From Roseococcus pinisoli (GTDB lineage: Bacteria; Pseudomonadota; Alphaproteobacteria; Acetobacterales; Acetobacteraceae): 64,000 bases of DNA. Location: contig NZ_JAHCDA010000001.1 in assembly GCF_018413645.1 (NCBI RefSeq), forward strand, positions 682,001-746,000, given 5' to 3'. Below are positions 18,310 to 25,946 of this stretch, one piece after another; position 1 is the first letter of the stretch, and every line of letters starts with the position of its first letter. The notes below the pieces were generated by a model that was not told the DNA's origin, made no database searches, and saw only the letters and a list, made by a program, of their open reading frames with translations. Both the position numbers and the translations under genes were made by a program.

Positions 18310-18948
18310 TTGATCCGGATTCTCGGCCGCGCGAACAGCACCAACGTCTGGAAGCCCCTGTGGGTGCTCGAGGAGCTCGGCCTCCCCTACGAGCGCAGCG
18401 ATGCCGGTATGGAGCACGGCGTGGTCGACACGCCCGAATACCGGGCGCTGAACCCCAATGGCCGCGTGCCCTCCCTCCGGCATGGCGAGGTGGAGCTGTG
18501 GGAGAGCAATTCCATCTGCCGCTACCTCTGCCTGGTGGCCGGCGGCGACGCCAAGGGCCTCTACCCGACGGAGCCGGGCCGCCGCGCCAGCGTGGACCGC
18601 TGGCTGGACTGGCAGCTCTCCACCCTCTCGCCGGTCGAGCGGGATCTCTTCTGGGGCATGGTGCGGACGCCGGCCGAGAAGCGCGACATGCAGGCCGTGC
18701 GCCGCGCCGTGGAGGGCAGCGCGAAGTGCTGGGCCATCCTGGAGAACCGCCTGGGCGATGGGCGCCGCTACATCGACGGCGACACGCTGACCTTGGCCGA
18801 CATCATCCTCGGCTGCTACGCGCGGCGCTGGTTCGGGCCTGAGGTGCGGGTTTCGGACATGCCGGAATTCCCGAAGCTCGAGACCTGGTTCGCCCGCCTC
18901 GGCGAGCGGCCGGGCTTCCAGCGCTTCGTCGCGCCTGAGCTGTTCTGA
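18310..18948 (+). CDS. Glutathione S-transferase family protein
   Basis: The 212-residue two-domain enzyme has a thioredoxin-fold N-terminus (RILGRANSTNVWKPLWVLEE), the conserved cis-proline region LNPNGRVPSL and the glutathione gamma-glutamyl site WESNSICRYL. The helical C-terminal domain has the N-capping motif GDTLTLADIILG. Asn/Ser in RANSTN resembles beta-class-like or Nu-class relatives. I choose TTG at 18310, preceded by GGGAGA at good spacing. No ATG fits the family N-terminus. Substrate unknown. Confidence 0.88.
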   Translation: MIRILGRANSTNVWKPLWVLEELGLPYERSDAGMEHGVVDTPEYRALNPNGRVPSLRHGEVELWESNSICRYLCLVAGGDAKGLYPTEPGRRASVDRWLDWQLSTLSPVERDLFWGMVRTPAEKRDMQAVRRAVEGSAKCWAILENRLGDGRRYIDGDTLTLADIILGCYARRWFGPEVRVSDMPEFPKLETWFARLGERPGFQRFVAPELF

Positions 18949-18961
18949 AGTAGCAGGAGGC

Positions 18962-18992
18962 GCCCGGTCCGGCACGGTGTGCCGGACCGGGC
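18962..18992. terminator. Strong bidirectional hairpin terminator
   Basis: GCCCGGTCCGGCAC and its exact complement form a perfect 14-bp stem with a 3-base loop. It lies 13 bases after the glutathione transferase stop and 6 bases before the end of the opposing kinase gene. It should end transcription from both sides. Confidence 0.75.
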
Positions 18993-18998
18993 CCTCGA

Positions 18999-20387
18999 TC
19001 AGGGGGTCACGCGGACCTCGCCGCCCCATTCGCGCAGCAGGGCCGCCAGTTCGCCGCCGCCGGCATGGCTGGCGACCAGCACGTCCGGGCGCAGCAGGCG
19101 CAGCAGTTCCTCGCCGCCGCTATCGGCACCGATCGCGACCAGATCGACTTCCGGCCGCTCTGCAAGGCTGTCCGCCGCCTCGCCTTCGCCCGCCACGCCC
19201 ACCAGCAGCCGGTCGCACCAGCGGCGCGCCTGCTCGGTCAGGGCCGGCGGACAGGGCTCGCCATTCACCTGCAGCAGGCCGATGCGCCAGCCGCGATGCT
19301 TCCAGCGTTCGATCACCTCGGCGGCGAGCGGCAGGGAGACGAGCTTGCGCGCCGCGCCGCGGCCGGGCGTCAGCCCTTCCAGCAGTTCCTCCGCCCGGAC
19401 GGGCGCGATGCCCGACTTGCGGCTAACGATGCCCAGCGCGAGGGCGGCCAGCCGCGCCACGGAGGCGAGCGACAGGCCGGTGGCCATGCCGGCCGCCACG
19501 ACCGCGACCACGGCATCGCCGCCGCCCGCCGGGTCATGCACCTCGGAGGCCTCGGCGCGGAAATGGCGGATCGTCTCGGTGCCGTCGGCCTCGACCTCGA
19601 GCAGGGTGAGGCCTTCCGGCGCTCGCGGCACCAGCACGGCGCCGAAGGAATGCGCCCGGCGCAGCGCGCTCGCGGCAGCGGCGACGCTCGCCTCATCATG
19701 CACGGGCATGCCCGTCGCGCCGGCGAGCTCGGCCGGTTCGGGGATGATGAGGTCGGCGCCCGCGAAGCGCCCATGATCGCCGCCCTTCGGGTCGACCACG
19801 ATGCGGCGGCCGGCCGCCTTGGCGGAGGCGATCAGGCGCGCCGGGATATCGCCCGCCAGCACGCCCTTCCGGTAGTCCGAGAGCACGAGGGTGGTGGTCG
19901 CGGCCACCGCGTCGGACGCGATCTTGACCAGGCGATCGGCCAGGCGGGGATGGATGGGAGCGGATTGCTCCCGATCGGTGCGCAGCAGGTGCTGGCCGCC
20001 GGCGACGAAGCGCGTCTTCATCGTGGTGGCGCGGCCGCCCTGCACGAGCAGCCAGGGCTCGACGCGCGGCTGGCCGCCGATCAGGCCGGTGAGGTCGCTT
20101 CCCGCCTGGTCGTCGCCCACGACGGAAACGAAGGCCACGGCCGCGCCCAGCGCGGTGAGGTTGCGCACGACATTGCCGGCGCCCCCGGGCAGCGCGACCT
20201 CGCGCTCGACGGTGAGGATGGGCACGGGGGCTTCGGGGCTGACGCGATCGACCGTGCCGTAGACATAGCGGTCCACCATGGCGTCCCCGACGACGAGGAC
20301 GGTGCCACGCGCCAAGCCTCGCACCGCCTCCGACAACTGCGCGGGTGTCGCCGCGTCATGAATGGGCGAAGAAGGAGTCTCTGGCAT
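18999..20387 (-). CDS. HldE-like PfkB kinase with a degenerate nucleotidyltransferase domain
   Basis: The 462-residue protein has the architecture of bifunctional heptose kinase/adenylyltransferase HldE, but with a decayed second half. Residues 25-335 are a PfkB/RfaE-type kinase: VVGDAMVDRYVYGTVDRVSP, LPGGAGNVVRNLTALGA, VLSDYRKGVL, VDPKGGDHGRFAGADLIIPE and the catalytic Asp291 in DPAGGGDAV (usual GAGD is GGGD). Residues 347-462 align in outline with the HldE adenylyltransferase (RKLVSLPLAAEVIERWKHRG, CDRLLVGVAG, LLRPDVLVAS). The nucleotide-binding NGCFDILHxGH segment is replaced by LQVNGEPCPPALTEQA and the domain is shortened. It may be a single-function kinase or an enzyme for another sugar. 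No heptose-pathway neighbours are present. The start is uncertain; TTG at 20423 is possible. Confidence 0.8.
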   Translation of the reverse strand: MPETPSSPIHDAATPAQLSEAVRGLARGTVLVVGDAMVDRYVYGTVDRVSPEAPVPILTVEREVALPGGAGNVVRNLTALGAAVAFVSVVGDDQAGSDLTGLIGGQPRVEPWLLVQGGRATTMKTRFVAGGQHLLRTDREQSAPIHPRLADRLVKIASDAVAATTTLVLSDYRKGVLAGDIPARLIASAKAAGRRIVVDPKGGDHGRFAGADLIIPEPAELAGATGMPVHDEASVAAAASALRRAHSFGAVLVPRAPEGLTLLEVEADGTETIRHFRAEASEVHDPAGGGDAVVAVVAAGMATGLSLASVARLAALALGIVSRKSGIAPVRAEELLEGLTPGRGAARKLVSLPLAAEVIERWKHRGWRIGLLQVNGEPCPPALTEQARRWCDRLLVGVAGEGEAADSLAERPEVDLVAIGADSGGEELLRLLRPDVLVASHAGGGELAALLREWGGEVRVTP

Positions 20388-20570
20388 TGGCGATGGCCTA
20401 GCGCACGACATGAACGGCCGCAATAAAATGTGACAAAGCTCGTAACGGTTTCATCCGGATTTTTGTCGTGCGCTTCTTTCTTGCCGAGGTCTGCCGAAAT
20501 GCCAGCCTAGCGATTCATTAAGTTTTGCCGACGGAAAATGGGCCGTGGCGCAGGAAGGGCCGCGGATTTC

Positions 20571-21476
20571 ATGTTTTTTCCCGTCTCGGTGGATTGGCGA
20601 ACCGCCCTCGCCGCGGCGCCGGCCGGCGGCCTGGCCCTGTTCAATCCCGCGCGCGGCCCCCTGGCAGTACGGCAAGTGGCGCGCGCCCTGCTGGAGGAGG
20701 CCGCGGTGCTGGGCGGTGGGCAGGTGCTGCATCTGCCGGGCGGCGACCTGCTGGTGGGGGCGCAGGCGGCGCCTGGTCTCCGGGCCGGCCAGCTCATCGC
20801 GGAGCTGACCGGGAAGATGCCCGAAAGCTGGCCCCTCCCCGAAGGACGCGCGCAGGCCGAGGCGCGTTGCCGCAACGCCTCCCCCGCCGGGGAACTACCC
20901 ACCCTTGCGGCGCTGGAGGCGCGATGCGCCGCCCTGCCGGTCACGGAGCTGTCCCGTCTCACCTTTTTCGCGGAGGGCACCAGCGAACGCCCCGTCGCGC
21001 AGCGGCTGGCTCCCGTCTCGCTGGGCCTGCCGGATCCCGGGCTGGAAGCGTTGGCGCGCGAATGGATCTGTCGCCGGTTGCTGGCCGCGCTCGCCGATCC
21101 CGCCCAGCGAAGCGCCCTTCCCGCGCTCTGGCCCGAGCTCCGGCTGATCCTCGATCTGCCGCAGGGCGGCCTTTCGAAAGGGGCGGCGACGGGGAGCGGG
21201 ATCGGCGCCCTCGCCCTGCTGCCGCTGGTCTCGCGCGCCGATCCCGCGCGCTTCGCCTCGACCGAGGCAAGCCTTCGCGCCGCCGGCTGGGCGGTGGGCC
21301 TGGTAGCGACGGATGCCCGCGCCCTGGACTGGGTGGAGGCGCCAGGTGCCGCCTGGGCCGTGCCGGTCTCCGCGGTGCCTCCCAGACAGCTCCCGGCCCA
21401 GCTGATCCTCCTGGGCCAGCCCGTGCCCGACTGGGCCCGCAGGCCCGGCGTGCTGCACGAGGTCCAGACGCCATGA
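20571..21476 (+). CDS. Unknown protein, possible degenerate GGDEF/EAL family member 1
   Basis: This soluble protein of 301 residues has no signal peptide and I do not recognise it directly. It shares an N-terminal motif with the next gene: QVLHLPGGDLLVGA here and RLYELPGGDLVVLS there. This resembles the core of a GGDEF domain (GGDEF followed by a beta strand) with the catalytic acidic residues lost. The C-terminal half (LRLILDLPQGGLSKG, LRAAGWAVGLVATDARAL) could be a remnant EAL-like barrel. The stop overlaps the next start by 4 bases, so the pair is co-translated. The start is ATG 20571, with AGGAAGGG upstream. The 183 bases before it are AT-rich and shared with the divergent kinase gene. 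Confidence 0.7.
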   Translation: MFFPVSVDWRTALAAAPAGGLALFNPARGPLAVRQVARALLEEAAVLGGGQVLHLPGGDLLVGAQAAPGLRAGQLIAELTGKMPESWPLPEGRAQAEARCRNASPAGELPTLAALEARCAALPVTELSRLTFFAEGTSERPVAQRLAPVSLGLPDPGLEALAREWICRRLLAALADPAQRSALPALWPELRLILDLPQGGLSKGAATGSGIGALALLPLVSRADPARFASTEASLRAAGWAVGLVATDARALDWVEAPGAAWAVPVSAVPPRQLPAQLILLGQPVPDWARRPGVLHEVQTP

Positions 21477-22642
21477 GCCAGGCCGCGCCCGACCTGTTCT
21501 GGGAGGGCAGCGCGCCCATGCGCGACGCCATGGCCCTGGTGACGCTCGCCCGGGAATGCGTGGCCTCCGGCGTGGAGCGGCGGGCGCTCTACCTGCGCCT
21601 CTCGCTGCTGCCCGCCCGGCTGCGCGACCCGCGCCATCACCGCCTGGTGCGCGAGGTGCTGGCGCCCGTGCTGCGCCCGACACGGGCCCGGCTCTACGAG
21701 CTTCCCGGCGGCGACCTGGTCGTGCTTTCGCCCCCGCCCGGCGAGCATCTCGACGAGGTGCGAAAAAGCGTCTGCCGCGTGCTGCCCGAAATGGCGCGGG
21801 ACAGCGCCATGCCCCTCCTGCGGCTGCCGGCAGAATCGGCCCGGATGCTGAGCCTGCTGGAGGCGGCGCTGGGGCTGCAGGCCTTGCCAGTCGCGGCGCA
21901 GGAAATCGCAGCAGCGCTGCCCATCCCCTCGTCCGCCGAGATGGACGCGGCGCTCCGCGCGCTGGCGACGGCCAATCTCTCCGCCTATCTGCGCCGGCAG
22001 ACGATCTGGCGGCTGGTGGCCGGCGACGAGGAGCCCCAGCCGATCTGGACCGAGCTCCGCCCGCATGTGCCGGATATCGCCGCTGCGCTCCTTCCCGGTC
22101 GGGCGCTCGCCGCCCATCCAGCTTTCGCGCGCCGCTTCCGCCACGCCGCGGAGCGCCGGATCCTGGCCGAGCTCTCCCGGCCGGAAGAGGCGAGGAAGCT
22201 GGGCGCGGCCTGCCTGCCGCTTGGCCTCGGCACGGTGACGGAAGCGGAGTTCCTGCGGCTCGAAGCCGTGCTCGGACCGCGCGGCCGGCGCGACCTCGTG
22301 GTCTGCATTCCGGTCGAGGAGATGCTGCTGGACCCGGCCGGTTTCGCGCTCGCCCGCGAACTGGCGGATCGGCGCGGCTGGCGGCTGGGCCTCGACGAGA
22401 TGGAGCCGGAATTGCTGCCGCTGCTTCCCGCCTCGCGCCTTGATCTCCCGCTGCTGCGGCTCCGCTTCCGGCCGCAACTGGTCTCCGGGGATGGCGCCCT
22501 GCGCGCGACTTGGGACGCGGCGCTGCCGGCCGATCGCTCGCGCATCGTGCTGATCGGCGCCGACGCGCCGGTCGCCGTCGCCTGGGCCTGGCAGCGCGGC
22601 ATCACGCTCTTCGGCGGACGCGTGCTGGAGGCGCGCCTTTGA
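21473..22642 (+). CDS. Unknown protein, possible degenerate GGDEF/EAL family member 2
   Basis: The 389-residue soluble protein pairs with the previous gene. The motif ELPGGDLVVLSPPPGEHLDE (residues 76-95) resembles a GGDEF half-site. The last 120 residues look like an EAL phosphodiesterase that has lost its metal ligands. LVVCIPVEEMLLDPAGFALA stands where the EAL strand would be, GWRLGLDEMEPELLPLL where the DDFGTG region would be, and VAWAWQRGITLFGGRVLE where the terminal GI-x-x-x-QG segment would be. If so, it would be a c-di-GMP sensor or scaffold rather than an enzyme. The assignment rests on eye alignment only. The gene is coupled by ATGA and ends 4 bases before the opposing livF gene. 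Confidence 0.7.
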   Translation: MSQAAPDLFWEGSAPMRDAMALVTLARECVASGVERRALYLRLSLLPARLRDPRHHRLVREVLAPVLRPTRARLYELPGGDLVVLSPPPGEHLDEVRKSVCRVLPEMARDSAMPLLRLPAESARMLSLLEAALGLQALPVAAQEIAAALPIPSSAEMDAALRALATANLSAYLRRQTIWRLVAGDEEPQPIWTELRPHVPDIAAALLPGRALAAHPAFARRFRHAAERRILAELSRPEEARKLGAACLPLGLGTVTEAEFLRLEAVLGPRGRRDLVVCIPVEEMLLDPAGFALARELADRRGWRLGLDEMEPELLPLLPASRLDLPLLRLRFRPQLVSGDGALRATWDAALPADRSRIVLIGADAPVAVAWAWQRGITLFGGRVLEARL

Positions 22643-22646
22643 TCCC

Positions 22647-23348
22647 CTAGACCGTGAGGTACTGCGCGCGCGCGGCCTCGTCGGCCATCAGCGCCTCCAT
22701 GCGGCCTTCCCAGCGGATCGCGCCCTTTTCCAGCACGCAGGCGCGGTCGGAGACGAGGCGCGCGAAATGCAGGTTCTGCTCGCTCAAAAGCACCGTCAGC
22801 CCTTCGCGCTTGAGGGCGAGGATGGCCTCGGCCATGCGCTCGATGATGACGGGGGCCAAGCCCTCGCTCGGCTCGTCGAGCAGGATGAGACGGGGATTGC
22901 CCATCAGCGTGCGGCCGATGGTGAGCATCTGCTGCTCGCCGCCGCTCATGCGGCCGCCCGGGCGCTTGCGCATGGCGCCGAGGCTGGGGAAGAGGGCGAA
23001 GACGCGCTCCGCCGTCCAGGGCGCGAGGCCCTCGCGCGCCGGCATGCGGCCGACCTCCAGATTCTCCAGAACGGAGAGCTCGGTGAAGATGCGGCGCTCC
23101 TCGGGGACATAGCCGATGCCGCGGCGCGCGATCTCGAAGGGTTCGCGGCCGGCGATGTCCTCGCCCCGGAAGCGCACCGCGCCGGAGGTGGGGCGCAGCA
23201 GGCCCATGATCGACTTCATCGTCGTGCTCTTGCCCGCGCCATTGCGGCCGAGCAGCGCCAGAACCTCGCCCTCGCCCGCGCGCAGCGTCACGCCCTGGAG
23301 GATATGCGCCCGGCCGTAATGCGCGTGGAGGTCCGTGACGTCGAGCAT
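22647..23348 (-). CDS. livF: Branched-chain amino-acid type ABC transporter ATPase LivF
   Basis: The 233-residue ATPase has Walker A GRNGAGKSTTMKSIMGLL, the LivF-type PEERRIFTELSVLENL, signature MSGGEQQMLTIGRTLMGN and Walker B LILLDEPSEGLAPVI. It is the second ATPase of a HAAT-type importer. Its ATG overlaps the livG stop by one base (TGATG). Normal length. It converges with the GGDEF/EAL-like pair with only 4 bases between stops, so the two transcripts must overlap. Confidence 0.93.
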   Translation of the reverse strand: MLDVTDLHAHYGRAHILQGVTLRAGEGEVLALLGRNGAGKSTTMKSIMGLLRPTSGAVRFRGEDIAGREPFEIARRGIGYVPEERRIFTELSVLENLEVGRMPAREGLAPWTAERVFALFPSLGAMRKRPGGRMSGGEQQMLTIGRTLMGNPRLILLDEPSEGLAPVIIERMAEAILALKREGLTVLLSEQNLHFARLVSDRACVLEKGAIRWEGRMEALMADEAARAQYLTV

Positions 23349-24103
23349 CAGCTGTAGCCGTGAGTCGCGCCGGTGCCGAGATAGACCTCCCGCACGCGCG
23401 CATCGCGGCGGACCTCGGCGGGTAGGCCTTCGGCGATGGGCTTGCCGCGGTCGAGCACCAGGATGCGGTCCGCATGGGCGAAGACGACGTCCATGTCGTG
23501 CTCCGTGAAGAGGACGGCGATGCCGCCCTCGCGCGCGATCCGGGCGGCGAGTTCCATGAGCGCCACGCGCTCGGCCGGCGCCATGCCCGCCGTGGGCTCG
23601 TCCATCAGCAGGAGGGAGGGGTCATTGGCCAGCGCCACCGCCAGCTCCACCCGCTTGAGGTCGCCATAGGCCAGCACCCCGCAGGGCCGCGCCGCCTGGC
23701 CCGCCATGCCCACCCGATCGAGCAGCGCCATGGCCCGCGCCGGATCCTGCTTCGAGACCGGATTCCAGATGTCGTAGAGCCGGCGCGCGTGGCTCAGCAG
23801 CGCCATCTGCACGTTCTCCAGCACGGTCATGGAACCGAAGGTCGCGGTGATCTGGAAGGTGCGGCCCACGCCCATCCGCCAGATCCGGCGCGGGGCGAGG
23901 CCTGTGATCTCCTGCCCGCGCAGCTTTACCGAGCCGCGGTCGGGACGGAGCTGGCCGTTCAGCATATTGAAGCAGGTGGATTTCCCCGCGCCGTTCGGGC
24001 CGATCAGCGCCAGAAGCTCGCCGGCCGCGACGCTCAGCGACACGCCGGAGACCGCCTGGACGCCGCCGAAGCTCTTGTGCAGGTCGCGGACCTCGAGCGT
24101 CAC
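23348..24103 (-). CDS. livG: Branched-chain amino-acid type ABC transporter ATPase LivG
   Basis: The 251-residue ATPase has Walker A GPNGAGKSTCFNMLNGQL, the LivG-specific GVGRTFQITATFGSMTVLEN and Walker B PSLLLMDEPTAGMAPAE. The usual LSYG signature is replaced by LAYGDLKRVELAVAL, which is normal for LivG. The start is GTG 24103, overlapping the livHM stop by 4 bases (GTGA). It pairs with LivF. Confidence 0.93.
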   Translation of the reverse strand: MTLEVRDLHKSFGGVQAVSGVSLSVAAGELLALIGPNGAGKSTCFNMLNGQLRPDRGSVKLRGQEITGLAPRRIWRMGVGRTFQITATFGSMTVLENVQMALLSHARRLYDIWNPVSKQDPARAMALLDRVGMAGQAARPCGVLAYGDLKRVELAVALANDPSLLLMDEPTAGMAPAERVALMELAARIAREGGIAVLFTEHDMDVVFAHADRILVLDRGKPIAEGLPAEVRRDARVREVYLGTGATHGYS

Positions 24104-25932
24104 GACCGCCCCTCCCGGCGCCCCAGCGCGCCGGCGAGGCCCTGCGGGAAGAAGAGCACCAGCGCCAGGATGATGATCCCGAGGAACAGGCGCCACAGGT
24201 CGAAGGCCCGCATGAGCTGCTCATGCAGCCAGGTATAGGCCAGCGCGCCCGCGATCGGGCCGCTCACCGTCTTCACGCCGCCGAGCAGCACCATCAGCAG
24301 CCCATCCACGCTGCGCGAGATGCTCATATAGGTCGGGAAGACGCTGCCCTTGGAATAGGCGAAGAGCCCGCCCGCGATGCCCGCCGCAACGGCCGCGAGG
24401 ATGAAGGCGAACCAGCGGATCCGGAAGCCGTCCATGCCGATGGCCTCGGCGCGCAGCGGACTGTCGCGCCCCGCGCGCAGGGCGTAGCCGAAGGGCGCGA
24501 AGATGGCGCGCCGCAGCAGCATCACCGCCCCCACGCAGAGCGCCAGGGAAAGGTAGTAGAAGACCAGCTTCGACTGCGCCCAGGCGCTGGGCCAGACGCC
24601 GAGGATGCCGTTGTCGCCGCCCGTCATCTCCACCCATTGGAAGGCGGTGGACCAGGCGATCTGCGCGAAGGCCAAGGTGAGCATGGCCGCATAGACGCCG
24701 GAAAGCCGCACGCAGAAGAAGCCGAAGACGAGGCCGCCGAGCCCCGCCATGAAGGGGGCAGCGAGCAGGCCGAGCTCCATCGGCGCGGCGAAGTGCCGCA
24801 CCAGCAGGGCCGCCCCATAGGCGCCGAAGCCGAAATAGGCCGCGTGGCCGAAGCTCGCCATGCCGCCCGGCCCCATGATGAAATGGAGGCTCGCGGCGAA
24901 GAGCATCATGATCGCGATCTCGGTGAAGACGATCAGCGCGTAGTCGCCGAGGAAGGGCGGCACGATCACCGCGAGGAGGAGAAGCCCGAGGCCCGCCCAC
25001 CGTCGCCAGGGCGAGGCCGGGAGGTAGGGCGGCTCCGGCGCCGCGGCGGCATGGGCGGTGGAGGGCGCGCGGCCCAGCAGCCCGTGCGGGCGGATCACCA
25101 GCACGACGGCCATCACCAGGAAGGCCAGGACCAGCGTGATGCGCGGAAAGATCAGGATGCCGAAGGCCTGGAGCTCGCCGATCAGCAGCGCGGCCAGGAA
25201 GGCGCCGGGCAGCGAGCCCAGCCCGCCGACCACCACCACCACGAAGGCCTCGACGATGACGACGAGGTCCATCTGCAGGTTCACGCTCTCACGCGGGATC
25301 TGCAGCGCGCCGCCCAGCCCGGCCAGGACCGAGCCCAGGAAGAAGACCGTGGTGAAGAGCGCGCGCTGGTTCACGCCGAGCGCGCCGACCATCTCGCGGT
25401 CGGCCGTGGCGGCGCGCACCAGCGTGCCCCAGCGCGTGCGGTTGAAGAGCAGCCAGAGCAGCGCCAGCACCACCGGCCCCACGGCGATCAGGAAGAGCTC
25501 GTAGAGGGGGAAGCGCACGCCCAGCACCATGGTGGCACCGCGCAACCCCGGCGCGCGGGGGCCCAGCAGGTCCTGCGGCCCCCAGATCAGCAGCGCGACA
25601 TCCTGCACGATGAGCACGACGCCGAAGGTGGCGAGAAGCTGGAACAGCTCCGGCGCCTTGTAGATCCGGCGCAGCAGCAGCACCTCGATCAGCACGCCGA
25701 CGACGCCCACGATCAGCGCGGCGAGGGCCACCCCGCCCCAGAAACCCAGATGCCCGCGCGGAAGCTGGGTGACCAGCGTCCAGGACAGGTAGGCGCCCAG
25801 CATGTAGAGGCTGCCATGCGCGAAGTTCACGATGCGCGTGACGCCGAAGATCACCGTGAGGCCGGAGGCGACAAGGAAGAGCGAGGAGGCGGTGGCCAGC
25901 CCGCTCAGCCCCTGGACCAGGAGGTTCTCCAA
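24100..25932 (-). CDS. Fused LivH-LivM branched-chain amino-acid type ABC permease
   Basis: A single 610-residue protein carries both permease halves. Residues 1 to about 295 are LivH-like (GLTVIFGVTRIVNFAHGSLY, FVVVVVGGLGSLPGAFLAAL). Residues 330-610 are LivM-like (LHFIMGPGGMASFGHAAYFG, EMTGGDNGILGVWPSAW, VLLGGVKTVSGPIAGALAYT). The join is an Ala/Pro-rich linker (STAHAAAAPEPPYLPA). Fusions of this kind occur in alphaproteobacteria. No ATG exists between the upstream stop and the conserved N-terminus; TTG at 25932, 14 bases after the receptor gene stop, is the best start, so translation probably relies on coupling. Confidence 0.88.
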   Translation of the reverse strand: MENLLVQGLSGLATASSLFLVASGLTVIFGVTRIVNFAHGSLYMLGAYLSWTLVTQLPRGHLGFWGGVALAALIVGVVGVLIEVLLLRRIYKAPELFQLLATFGVVLIVQDVALLIWGPQDLLGPRAPGLRGATMVLGVRFPLYELFLIAVGPVVLALLWLLFNRTRWGTLVRAATADREMVGALGVNQRALFTTVFFLGSVLAGLGGALQIPRESVNLQMDLVVIVEAFVVVVVGGLGSLPGAFLAALLIGELQAFGILIFPRITLVLAFLVMAVVLVIRPHGLLGRAPSTAHAAAAPEPPYLPASPWRRWAGLGLLLLAVIVPPFLGDYALIVFTEIAIMMLFAASLHFIMGPGGMASFGHAAYFGFGAYGAALLVRHFAAPMELGLLAAPFMAGLGGLVFGFFCVRLSGVYAAMLTLAFAQIAWSTAFQWVEMTGGDNGILGVWPSAWAQSKLVFYYLSLALCVGAVMLLRRAIFAPFGYALRAGRDSPLRAEAIGMDGFRIRWFAFILAAVAAGIAGGLFAYSKGSVFPTYMSISRSVDGLLMVLLGGVKTVSGPIAGALAYTWLHEQLMRAFDLWRLFLGIIILALVLFFPQGLAGALGRREGRS

Positions 25933-25946
25933 GGACGCGGCGCCGG

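Noticed and set aside
20525-22642. 705-codon plus frame spanning both GGDEF/EAL-like genes
   Set aside because: Only the part from 21473 on is in the protein-like frame. The first half is out of frame with the 20571-21476 gene and is Arg/Gly/Ala-rich noise; the ATGA overlap marks two genes.
22643-22646. Possible regulatory overlap because only 4 bases separate the convergent stops of the GGDEF/EAL-like gene and livF
   Set aside because: Tight convergent stops also occur at 44926/44934 and 62439/62458, so this is ordinary gene packing here and not a special signal.
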